From: Ophioderma brevispina
Lineage: Eukaryota; Echinodermata; Ophiuroidea; Amphilepidida; Ophiodermatidae
Direction of reading: 5' to 3'
Length of the DNA stretch: 64,000 bases
Assembly (NCBI GenBank): GCA_023653785.1
Contig: JAMKCH010002850.1
Coordinates: 1-64,000 of the forward strand
How positions within the stretch are numbered: position 1 is the stretch's first letter; each line of letters starts with the position of its first letter. The position numbers were made by a program, and so were the translations under genes. This document shows positions 34,290-44,984 of this stretch, piece after piece. Below the pieces are notes generated by a model, which was not told the DNA's origin, did not search any database, and saw nothing but the letters and a program-made list of their open reading frames with translations.

Positions 34290-34600
34290 TCTTGACAAAG
34301 CATGAAACTTTGCACAGACATTCCTTGGGGTGCACACAGCAGAAGAAAACTTAGAAGGGGTGCCCAAATCGGACCCTCATTAATGATGACGTCATATGCC
34401 CCGCCCCTTTTTGGCATATTGCTAATTATGTCAAAATGGGAAATTCCTCAGACCTCTCATGTGTGGTATCAAATTAAAGCCTGAAACATAAAAATTTTCT
34501 TAAAGATACTTTTAGTAGGGTATCTTAGCATTTGGGGTCATTATGGGTCATTAAAGGTCATTGGAGGTCATTTGATATTAAATTTCACCAAATTTGGTGT
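34290..34600 (-). repeat. Dispersed repeat related to 38.2-38.6 kb
   Basis: It shares, in inverted orientation, landmarks with the duplicated unit at 38230-38570: a CCTTGGGG motif, a GTGCCCAAA-type segment, GGGGCG(T)GG, ATCAAATTAAAGC and a GGGGTCAT-rich end. Noncoding and of unknown class. Confidence 0.45.
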
Positions 34601-37600
34601 CAAATTCCACTACATGGCGTGCATACAATAAAGGGCAGTTCCATAATTATGTCAAACAAATTTTGACATTGTAAAAGATAAAAACATCCAAATAACTTGA
34701 TTTTTGTTTCATATCAAAGGTAAATACTATGTAGTTTCATGAACAAAATAGGCATGTTCAATTTCACAAATTAGATTTTGTTGGATATTACAAAAAGTGA
34801 CATGCTGCTGCCGTACTTTCCCAAAGCACCTCGTAATACTTTTTGATGTTATTTAAAACAGAGATTGCAAATTTGAAAGTTGGTAATAACTTTTTTGATT
34901 TAAAACGTTTGTCTTTTTAAGAATCTGTTCATTATTAAGAAATGATGGCATTTCGTCGTTGAGGCTGTACAAATTGAAACATTTCTGCAACGTACGTCCA
35001 CAACTGTTATCATTGGGAAATTTAACCCTAAAGATGACAGCTTTGATTTTTATCTTTGTTTTTTATTCTTCAGCTTAATCGCCCTGATGTGTACAGATCT
35101 GTTAATAAAACTAATAAAGTTTTGCAAAAGGGACTGTTACTAAAACATGAGTAACTCAAAAAGTACACTTTTGTGTGTATGTCCACAAAGGGGGGGGGGG
35201 TTATGACTTGTCATGCAAACCAAGAATGTGATTGGAATTGAAATATTCAGGTATAATACTTCTGTCAGAGTCTATTTCAAATACAATTGTCCAAAATTCA
35301 AAAACCTGAATAATTAGAAGTTCTGGGTCCCCAGTCACTGGATACCTTTTCCATGACAAGGCACACAAAGTCCAGAGCAAAAAATCCTGTGGCGAGTAGC
35401 GAGCTACTTGCAGTTCACTAAGCAATAGAGGTAATTTCCTTGCAGCCATACTTCAGCAGTTCTCTACTTACCTTGGATATTTCAGGTAGCAAGGTCTACA
35501 ATAGCTTTCAGGAGTTGTCAACATCCTGAGTAGTAGCTATAGCAGTTCAACCAAAGCCGCTAAGAGCTGGAGCATTTTGATGGACAAGCGGGAGAACTTT
35601 ATCATAGCCTTTTTGGATAACCCAGAATGTCTCAAATCTCCTCTGATATTTTTAGGAAACAATGGTATGCATGGAATTGAAATCCATACGCTTCCTGGCA
35701 AAGAACCAGGGTGCTAGTGCTTCCCAGCACTCTGTGTATAGCATGAAAGTCTTGGTGATAGCGAGTGCACATCAATATCACATCAAGAACTATATGAAAT
35801 CAAGAAATGATATCACAGTATTGGAAGATTGGGCTCTTTGTCATCATTGTTCATGATATCCCTTTATGCACTGAAAGTCTGCAACATACGGTATTACATT
35901 CTTCAAAAGCCCAATACTCTCGTCTTTTCAATTGTATTTCCGAATGACAATGAAGGCTGTAGCATTACACCGGTCGGTGTTGAAATAATTTAGACTGCCT
36001 TGACCAAGGTTTAATACATCATCTACACTCTCCAAATCTAGAAAAAGGATCCATCAAAAGTATTTGTGAGCTGCAAAGCATTCCGTTCAAGCTTTGCCCA
36101 AGTATAAAGTGCTGAGACTTGATGGTTGCGCCAGGTCCTTGTTATGTGCCAGCTTTCAGAATTGAATTAGAAATTTCAAACACGGCGATTCCGGCTTCTT
36201 ACAAGACTTGTTGTCCAACAAGATCCACCAAGAATGTTGCCAATCATGTTCCACAGCACAGAGCCATTTCTATGTGGAGGCCAAGCAGTGTGTTCTATAC
36301 TGCTGTTGACAGTCAAGGAAACTCACAATCTGCCCTTTCATTGTTTTTGTTTTGTTCCGTTTTGTCTTTTTCTTTAAGAGATTTCATTCATTATGTGCAG
36401 AGTTTCTGGACGTGATTTTCTGCAGTTTGAACATAGGAAAGAAATGCCTGTGCTTCAAGTATTATCCTGTTTAATGGCGGTATTCTGTGAACTAGTTTGT
36501 TGGGTACTTCTGTAGCAGTTTCGATAAAGTGTCAGGTCAAATGGTATTTTGGCTCAATTGTTACAAGGTCCCTTCCAGAAATCCTACCCAATATCTGGGT
36601 ATCTTGTAGAACTCCTGACACCATCCTCATTTTTATCCAACGTTATTGTGTTCATTAATGCAAATTTCCAGATAATTTTGAACAAATAATGCAAGCTTTT
36701 TGGACAGGAACGACCATCATCTTGTGTACGTCTTTTTTGTATTATTATTATTATTTTATTTTTTACTTGATATAATTATATATATTTTTTATTTTGATTG
36801 AATTACCTTTGCCCTTAAACTCCATCTGTATCAATACGTTTTGATCTTGGAACTCAAAGCTATTAACTTTTAAAAATGTTTTTTTTTTTTTTAATTTATT
36901 TATTTTAATATTTATTTATTCATTTTTTAAATTGTGTTTATTTTATTTTATTATTTGTTGTTGTGGTTTGAAGGAACAAATTTAAGATGGAATGCCATGC
37001 GCCATTTGACATGATTTTGAAGACATTTTTAGCTATTTCCCAAGCTCCCTTGTCCCCACTGACCGGACTTGCTGAAAATCGGCAACCATCAACCTGGTAC
37101 AAACATTAACCATGTATTGACCTATTATTATAAATCTCTGGCACGCAGACTTCATCTCCTGCTTTAATACGTATATAAACTTTTCCACTTAAACACCACA
37201 GCTTTTCACATGAATGTCCAACACCTGCAATAATGAACATTCGGAGGGAATTATAAGTTTTTTGTACTGCACAATTGACTATAATATAATTAAACCAAAA
37301 CCCGAGACACTGTCTGTGGAAAATGTAGGAATAAGGTGTCAAATTGTGTACAGTGGTAAAAATTGTAATTGTTCGAGTTAATAAGGTATAGTTCTGACAG
37401 TATCTGTGATTCCTATCAGTTTTATTACACATAGGCACATACCAGTTCACGGTCATCCTGGGTATCAAATTTGTCCAATTTGCTCCAAACTGGTTTAAAA
37501 GTTGTTCATTTGTATAATAGATTCTTGTTTTGACCGTCAAGATAGAATTAGAGTTATAGTTAGTGACGTCACATAGCCCCAGTCCCATTTGCATTCTATT

Positions 37601-37980
37601 ATGCACCAAATATCATATATGGTGCACCATATCTTTTGGCTCCGTATAGGGTGCCAGAGGCCAGTAAGATTTATAACAAACGGGTGAATCTAAATTATCC
37701 CATTGTGATTTGAACTATTTTTGCCTCATAGCGTTAAAGTACTACTTCCAAGAGGAACCTATACCTTTTTAATAATCCTTGCAAAGGCGATGAACATACT
37801 TTTCGCCTCATTCGACCACTTTCAATATTTTGACCCTGTATAACCTTTCCCCCAATACATATTCTACTACTTTGATTTTTGGTAAAACCTTTGATAACTT
37901 GTTCTTAAAGGTTTTCCCAATACAATTTCTGGAGAAATAGTTATGTTGCAATTAGTTATTAGTCAGTATTTTTTTCCTAA
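34601..37980. other. DMAP1 intron, no gene recognised
   Basis: About 3.4 kb of AT-rich intron. T-rich low-complexity DNA lies at 36735-36960. A 167-codon minus-strand open frame (37106-37609) has no recognisable domain and lies next to short palindromic motifs (ATATGGTGCACCATAT at 37617-37632). It may be part of an unclassified repeat. Confidence 0.35.
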
Positions 37981-37989
37981 TTTGACTGG

Positions 37990-39985
37990 CACGATCATAA
38001 CCTGAAAAACTATATCGCAATTGAATATTAATTGTATAATTTTAAATGCAATTTATACATAAAACCTCAGTTACAGTTTACTGTGTCCATACTAGATAAT
38101 ACAAGGGGCGTGGTTATGGACATTATATTGCAGTAAAGTAGTTGTGGTGCTGCTCACATGCAATTTTCTCAACATAACCCCATAGGAGTGACCATGTATA
38201 GCAACATTTTGATTTGACACTTTGACACCAGCCTTAACTACGGTTATCAGCCACACTACTGGTCATTGGTATCATATGACCTTTATTGACCCCAAACTTA
38301 CCCTGCTTACCAAATATCAAATATTTTAGATCATTTTAAGCACTCTAACATGTCTCAAGCTTTAATTTGATACTCAAATCTTTATATGATTATTGAAAGT
38401 AGTGATTTTAACATTACTACGAATTGGTATAAAAAGGGGCGTGGCCTATAACGTCCATTTGTGTCGAATTTTTGGGACACCCTTCTGAAATTGCTGTTAA
38501 TACCCCAAGGAAGGGTTGTGTGCCCAAGTCCTATGCTTTTGGGTGTCCAGAAGTGTACAATATTGGTGAAAGTTATGACTTATCTACTTCAATATCTCAA
38601 CCTCTCGAGGTGATTGCCTTGGGTTGTGTGTGGATTTTTGATTCGAATTGTGTTTAGAATGTTTTTGGATGTTGTTTTAAAATTAGTAAAAGATATAACA
38701 GATTAATTTTTTAACAACTTACATGTGACGCAATGTGATCGAGATCTCGATCAAAACCTGTGGCAGGTATTATAAAAGGCCATTGTGTACCTACGATTGT
38801 TTTAATAATATGAGATAATTGGGAAGTTTTATATTATTGTACATGTATCATTATGTTGTAGCAATTCAGCTCTTTAGTTATCTGCGAGTGCCATATTTTT
38901 TAATAAACCTTGAACCTTGACGGTTACCTTCACCTCTTTGCCCCGACTTTGCCGCGTCTCCTGTGATGGCAGAAATATTCTAGTCAAGTCTGCTCCAGGA
39001 GCGATATTTGCCATATGCGCCTGGACCATTTGCGTATTCATGATATGCGCCTGAGCATATTTGACGTATAATATTTTTTCCAGAATTACTTATGCTCCAG
39101 ACCATAGTCCTGGAATCTGGTCCTGTAGCAATAAATTTCGGCCAAATCTCCTGAGAAGCCTGACTTTTGTTGCCCAGTAGCCTAGCTCCTTCGCGGTTCT
39201 AATCCCTCGCCCCGTTCCGTTGGCACCAATCGTTGACTTGAGGCCTCTGGTCTGTGCCAGTTAGGCGCTAGGCCATCTAGGCCTTGGCGGTCCCTGGCAT
39301 CTTAAGCTTTGGCTGTTATCTTACTACGCAGCTACCTAGCCTAGTCCACTGTCTCCCTTGGGAACTTGGACTTGGGCCTATGATGCGCTTCGCTGCTACC
39401 CCTCTGTTATGCTTACTGCTACCCTAGCTTAGTCCGCTGTCTCCCCTTGGGAACTTGGACTTGGGGCCTATGAAGGCAGCTTCGCTGCTGCCCTCCCGGG
39501 GATCATTGGGCCTCCGTCGCTTCTCCGGTTCCCTCTCTGATCCTCAGTTGTTTTGCAAGGCACTGTGGAAGCCTTGTTCTCCGCCTTTGCCGCGGGGTGC
39601 TTCTGGCCCTTTGTCCGGCCTACGTCGCACTCCAGTCTCCTCCAGAGCTCTTCCTCTCGCCCTATTCCTTATGCTTGGTTTTCTCCTCTGCGGTAATCTC
39701 GTTCTGGCTCTCCTCCAAAAAACTTTTGGCCAGGTTCATTTAAACAACATTATAAAGTCTCAAGGCCTATATACTCACCCTTGGTGTTCTCCACTGTCTA
39801 TGTGAGTTATTGGCTTCCTGACTTTAAGGAATCCATAGGTTCCTTGTTTTTGTGCTCTGGCGTTTTTGGCTCAACCTTTGACTGCATCCTATCGACCGCT
39901 CTCAAAAATATCATGTTCCACCACCTCCGACTGAGTGAGCCAGTCCTTGGTGTTGATTGAAATTATTATTCAACTGGGTTACTGC
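37990..39985 (+). repeat. 2-kb tandem duplication, unit 1
   Basis: The order of landmarks matches the next unit: GAATATTAATTGTATAATTT, GGGGCGTGGTTATGGACATTAT, TGTCTCAAGCTTTAATTTGATAC, GGGCGTGGCCTAT, GTGATTGCCTTGGGTTGTGTG, a GC-rich part (39180-39700) and ATGTTCCACC..TGGTGTTGATTGA at the end. It differs from unit 2 by an extra segment of about 90 bp near 38700-38800 and by very many one- or two-base indels. The open frames in the GC-rich part are not conserved between copies. Confidence 0.7.
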
Positions 39986-40009
39986 ATATTTCAGTCAACT
40001 TGAAAATAA

Positions 40010-41905
40010 TCGCAAGTGAATATTAATTGTATAATTTAAATGGCAATTTATACATGAAACCTCAAGTTACGTTTACTGTGTGCCATACTAATAATACAAG
40101 GGGCGTGGTTATGGACATTATTATTGCAGTAAAGTAGTTGTGGTGCTTCTCACATGCAATTTTCTCAACATAACCCATAGGAGTGACCAATGGGATATCA
40201 CATTTTGATTTTGACACTTTGACACCAAGCCTTAACTACGGTTATCAGCCACAATACTGGCCAATGGCATCGTATGACCTTTAATGACCCCAAACTGACC
40301 TCTGCTTACCAAATATTCAAATATTTAGATCATTTTAGCACTCTACATGTCTCAAGCTTTAATTTGATACCAAACTTGATATGATTATTGAAAGTAGTGA
40401 TTTTAACATTACTACGAAATATGTATAAAAAAGGGCGTGGCCTATGACGTCATTATTGTGGTCGAATTTTTGGGCACCCCTTCTGAAATTGCTTTACATA
40501 CCCCAAGGAAGGTTTGTGCCAAGTTCCATGCTTTTGTCCAGAAGTGCACGATCTTGGTGAAAATTATGACTTATCTACTTCACTATCTCACCTCTCGGAG
40601 GTGATTGCCTTGGGTTGTGTGTGGAATTTTGATTCGAGATTGTGTTTAGATGTTTTTGGATGTTGTTTTATTAGTAAAAGATATAAAGATGAATTTTTTA
40701 ATAATATAAGATAATGGAAGTTTTATATATTGTACATGTATATGTGTAGCAATTCAGCTCTTTAGCTGCGAGTGCCATATTTTTTAATAAACCTTGAACC
40801 TTGATTGGTTACCATTCAATCCTCTTTGCCGCGTCTCCTGTGGAGTGGAGAAATATTCTAAGTCAAATACTGCTCCAGGAGCATATTTGCCATATGCTCC
40901 TGGACCATTTGCGTATTCATATATGCTCCTGGAGCATATTTGACTTAGAATATTTTTCCAGATTATTTATGCTCCAGGACCATATGGTCCTGGAGCAGCT
41001 GGTCCTGGAGCAGCTGGTCCTGGAGCATAATTTCGGGCCAAAATCTCTGAGAAGCCCTGACTGTTGTTGCCCCAGTAGCCTAGCTCCTTCGCGGTGCTAA
41101 TCCGCGCCCGTTCCGTGGGCACCATCGGGGACTTGAGGCCTCTGGTCTCTGCCAGTTAGGCGCTAGGCCATCTAGGCCTTGGCGGTCCTGGCTCTTAAGC
41201 TTTGGCTGTTAGGCTTACTGCTACCTAGCCTAGTCCACTGTCTCCCTTGGGGAACTTGGACTTGGGCTATGAGGCAGCTTCGCTGCTCCCCTCTGTTAGG
41301 CTTACTGCTACCTAGCCTAGTCCGCTGTCTCCCTTGGGGAACTTGGACTTGGGCTATGAGGCAGCTTCGCTGCTCCCCTCCCGGGGATCAGTTGGGCCTA
41401 GCGTCGCTTCTCTGGTTCCCTCTCGGATCCTCAGTTGTTTGCAAGGCTGTGAAGCCTTGTTCTCCGCCTTTGCCGCGGGGTGCTTCTGGCGCTTTGTCCA
41501 AGGCCTACGTCGCACTCCAGTCTCCTCCAGAGCTCTTCCTCTCGCCTATTCCTTAGGCTTGGTTTTTCTCTGCGGGAATCTCGGTTCTGGCTCTCCTCCA
41601 AAAAACTTTGGCCAGGTCATTTAAACACATTATAAAGTCTAAGGTCCTATTACTCACCCTTGGTGTACTCCACTGTCTAGGTGAGTTATTGGCTTCCTGA
41701 CTTTTAGGAATCTAGGTTCCATGTGTTTTTGTGCTCTGGCGTTTTTGGCTCAACCTTTGACTGCATCCTATCGAGCCGCTCTCTAAAATATCATGTTCCA
41801 CCTCCGACTGAGTGAGCCAGTCTGGTGTTGATTGAAATTATTCATTCAACGGGGGTTAATGCATATATTTCAGTCAACATTGGTGTAAAGAAAATCAGCT
41901 CAGTG
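40010..41905 (+). repeat. 2-kb tandem duplication, unit 2
   Basis: The second unit carries the same order of motifs as 37990-39985. It contains clearer palindromes (40851-41029) and a clearer internal ~97-bp tandem duplication at 41206-41390 (GCTGTTAGGCTTACTGCTACC..GAGGCAGCTTCGCTGCTCCCC, twice). An open frame there repeats the peptide L-P-W-G-T-W-T-W-A-M-R, but this simply reflects the DNA repeat. Confidence 0.7.
40851..41029. repeat. Palindrome cluster with GCTCCTGGAGC motif
   Basis: Arms at 40851-40886 and 40921-40955 (AATATTCTAAGTCAAATA..TGCTCCAGGAGCATAT and its complement) form a long hairpin with a spacer of about 34 bp. At 40969-41029 a 15-bp unit, GGTCCTGGAGCAGCT, is repeated in tandem. 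CCATATGGTCCTGGAGC words are themselves partly palindromic. Confidence 0.75.
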
Positions 41906-41909
41906 TAAT

Positions 41910-42243
41910 GATTTAGTCAAAAACACATTATGTTTTATAAATCATATAACTGAGGCCTGATTTCCTTTCCAATGTTGACTTCCCGCTTCCAGGCCCGCCC
42001 CACAACATGATATTTGCGTGCATCCGTGTGGGCTGTGAGCCAAAACGGAATTGGGGAAGAGTGTGACCAGGGTGTGACCTGGGGTCACTGGTCGAGACCA
42101 TTTTCTCTTTTAGGGGTGCTAAAATAGGTATTTTGGGCATTCCACTTCTTAGAAGGGAAATGCATATATTTCAGTCAACATTGGAAAGGAAATCAGGCCT
42201 CAGTTATATGATTTATAAAACATAATGTGTTTTTGACTAATCC
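41910..42243. repeat. Foldback element with ~68-bp arms
   Basis: The arms 41911-41980 and 42172-42241 are near-perfect inverted repeats containing AGTCAAAAACACATTATG, TTTATAAATCATATAACTG, AGGCCTGATTTCC and TTTCCAATGTTGACT. The spacer is about 190 bp and richer in GC. The arm sequence also continues the dispersed repeat seen at 10550-10605. Confidence 0.75.
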
Positions 42244-42850
42244 CTTCACTGTTTCCTGCCCACCATAACTTCCTGCACACAACATACATCCACCCTCCTC
42301 TTCCTCAATTCTTTACTTATCTCTACCCCTTTCCCCTTCAAACTCCCCACGTTCAAACTACCAACCCTCGCTTATCGGGCTGAACACCGTCATGAGGCAG
42401 GCGGCACCTGCGTGATTCAAGGTGATTCTTTGCACCTTTCTTTTTGAGGTAGGGCAGGTGCCGCCCACCCCAACCTTCGGGCTGGTTGGTGCCCTTTATA
42501 TATGATATTCGCTATGAGGATTTATTGGAGCAAACAGTAATTGACCGGATGCCCTTCCTGACGTCAATCCACTGTTTTCAGCGATGGACCTAGCCTTTGC
42601 GCTTCCCCGCCCAAACATGCAAGGCAGCATGTACACACTGCTGGATGACCGCCGTTGGCTCTCCAGAGCCGACGCTCTTGTAGGCAGATATTCTTTTTAG
42701 TTCTACCAGGGTAACCAGCTACCCTCCTCATCAGCTTTCGCATAGAAAACTGATGGGGGTGACGGTTTAGCCGCCGATGACCGGCCCTGGAACAGGTAGT
42801 ACTGGTTACCAGGTTACCAGTAGCAGGCCCTCCAAGATTTGCTATAGACT
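42244..42850. mobile_element. Probable retroelement 3' fragment, class uncertain
   Basis: A GC-richer stretch with a CCTTTCCCCTTCAA..CTCCCCACGTTCAAACTACC segment followed by GAGGCAGGCGGCACCTGCG and a palindromic GGTAACCAG..CTGGTTACC pair (42706-42820). It has the look of the end of a non-LTR element, but no protein motif is preserved, so this is an inference. Confidence 0.3.
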
Positions 42851-43015
42851 ATCTGTCATACAACTTATAACCTCATGAATATGGCAAAGTTCACCCTAGC
42901 ATCGCAATTAGCATTATATTATTATTTTGTAAAAAAATACAAAAGCTTACTGTTTTTCATTAGGCTTCAGTTTTGAATTATTACTTAACTATATGTTTTT
43001 TCCCTTGGTCTGTAG

Positions 43016-43060
43016 ATGTCTGAAATAATCGATGTGGTGACTACTTCGCCTACAACACCA
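43016..43060 (+). CDS. DMAP1: DMAP1 exon (SEIIDVV)
   Basis: A 45-bp exon (15 codons), phase 0 at both ends, with a strong acceptor (TTTTTTCCCTTGGTCTGTAG) and donor CCA|GTAAGT. It encodes M-S-E-I-I-D-V-V-T-T-S-P-T-T-P. Vertebrate DMAP1 has TIIDVV followed by a short proline/threonine segment at the same place, just before the basic C-terminus. The other two frames hit a stop within a few codons. Confidence 0.85.
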
Positions 43061-43412
43061 GTAAGTGTAATTAACAGAGCATATTGCATTTGTATGCGCT
43101 TGTTGAAAAGCACCAAATCACAGCATAACACACGTACCAAAAATTATTACAGCGATTATACAATGTAACTGATCCCTTTATCAATAGCAAAGTATATTGA
43201 AATTGGAAAGCTGATTATGTAAGAAAGACAAATATTCAAATTGGTGTGCTCTATTATTTGGATTGACACTCAGTTCACAGACTATAAGAAAAGTGGAGCA
43301 GTGCATCGCAAGTGCTTCCAGTTAACATTTGACAAGACATCCTACAATCATGGAAAATAGAGTTGAAACACTCACCACCATTTGCTACATTGCACACCTG
43401 GGCCAGAGTTAA

Positions 43413-43862
43413 AGGAGAACTTGTATAAAGAATAATATTATACAATATATTCCATAAAATAATTATTGGCCACATATAGATTGGTTTCATCAAAAAACAA
43501 AATTATTTTAACCATAAAAATGACTTCAAACCATCTAGTCTGACCATGCGCTATTTAAAAACCGCACTAGTGTATAACGTGTTATGCGATATCCTGGCAC
43601 GTTAGCATGCCATAGGAAATACACATTATGAAAGCGTCACTGGTGAAGGTGTATGACGCTACTGTGCCTTCTGTATCGCATAACACATATACATATCCCA
43701 TATACACTAGCGTGAATTTCAAATAGCCCGTGGTCAGACAAAAGGTTGTAATTCATTTTTATGGTTAGTATAATTCCGTTTTTTCATGAAACCACTCGAC
43801 ATGTGTTCAATAATTATTTTATAGCGTATATTATATAAATTATTCTTAGTGGAGTTTCTCCT
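43413..43862. mobile_element. MITE with ~170-bp TIRs and TTAA duplication
   Basis: The ends AGGAGAAC and a matching TTCTCCT are flanked by TTAA on both sides (43409-43412, 43863-43866). Inverted complementarity runs inward about 170 bp and includes ATAAAATAATTATTG, GGTTTCATCAAAAAAC, ACCATAAAAATGA and TGTCTGACCA/TCTGACCATG. A TTAA target duplication is typical of the piggyBac class. The whole unit could fold into one long hairpin. Confidence 0.75.
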
Positions 43863-43866
43863 TTAA

Positions 43867-44984
43867 GAACCTACAAACCCGGTTATCAATCAGTTGAATG
43901 CCCCAACCTCCTAATTAAAGGCACTTTCAATGATTTGCTAAATCAGAAAATTGGAAAAAAATCTCATTTTTGCATGTCTGTATAGTGTAGGTATCCTAAC
44001 ACACCCTGCAAGTGATAAGACTGAAAGTGACCTAATAAAGACAAAATTGGATATTTTAGTCATTACTGTCCGTATGGACACTTAATACAACACCTAATTG
44101 AACATATACTACTTTTCAATAGAAGTAGGAAGCAGAGGTTTCTGCAATACATCAGTCAACAAATAAGGAAAGAGGAAGGCTGCCCTCAGAGCAAGCTGTC
44201 ATCTGGCTCAGACAGATGGAGCTAAAAGCAACTCGAGCAATATGCTCTGAGGGAGTGGAATGGTTGAGCGCTCACAAAACCAGGTTTAACCTGCCAGAGT
44301 CTGGTCCAAAGCCCAGAGACCTCAGAACACACTAATCTAGACAAAGAGATACTGCATAAGGTGAATTTTTCTTTACTAAGTCACCTTCACAGAGAGATAT
44401 ACCAGGAGTTCTTATCTTAAAACGGATAAAAGTAGGCTCCAAAGGTGACAGCACTGGTGTTCTATCAATGAACTATTCCTTGTGATTCATAACTTCAAAC
44501 ACTTGTTTTCTTACTTTTCTGTTATTTATTAGCTGCTAAAATAACCTGCAAGAATTCTAGACTTGTCCTTCACTTTTAAGCTATTGCTGCAAATTTTAAA
44601 TATTTTTTACTCTTTTGGGAGAATCACTGATGGTGTCTTTAAGCTTACCCTTCCCCAACTCCATCAATTAATTATGGAGGAATTGGCAAGACTGCTGATG
44701 ACAATACCTCATTCAATGTTGGTTGGGGAGATGGGGGAACAGTTTTCAGAAAATCATTGAAAGTGTAACAACAATTACTTCCACGATTGTAGCTTGGGTT
44801 AGTAATATTTTTAGTGCTTTGTGAAATGTCAATTATTGCCGTACTCTAAATAAATGTAAACCATAAAGGCCCCATCAAATTTGTGACAGGTAAATCAATC
44901 TGGATACAAAGGAACAGAAGATATATTTGGATATTTGAATCCAAAATAGGAAACATGATTACAGAATACTTGGAAGAATAATCA
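43867..44984. other. Last DMAP1 intron, no element recognised
   Basis: AT-rich intron. A GC-richer patch at 44170-44335 contains CTCAGAGCAAGC and GCTCTGAGGG, which are partly complementary, but no RNA or protein was recognised. Confidence 0.35.

Noticed and set aside
37106..37609. 167-codon minus-strand open frame, one of the longest uninterrupted frames in the window
   Set aside because: No domain, signal peptide or conserved pattern was recognised, and nearby palindromes suggest a repeat. Without homologues or transcripts it cannot be called a gene.
41179..41624. Open frames with a repeated LPWGTWTWAMRQ peptide
   Set aside because: The peptide repeat follows from a ~97-bp DNA tandem duplication. 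The matching region in the other 2-kb unit does not keep the frame.
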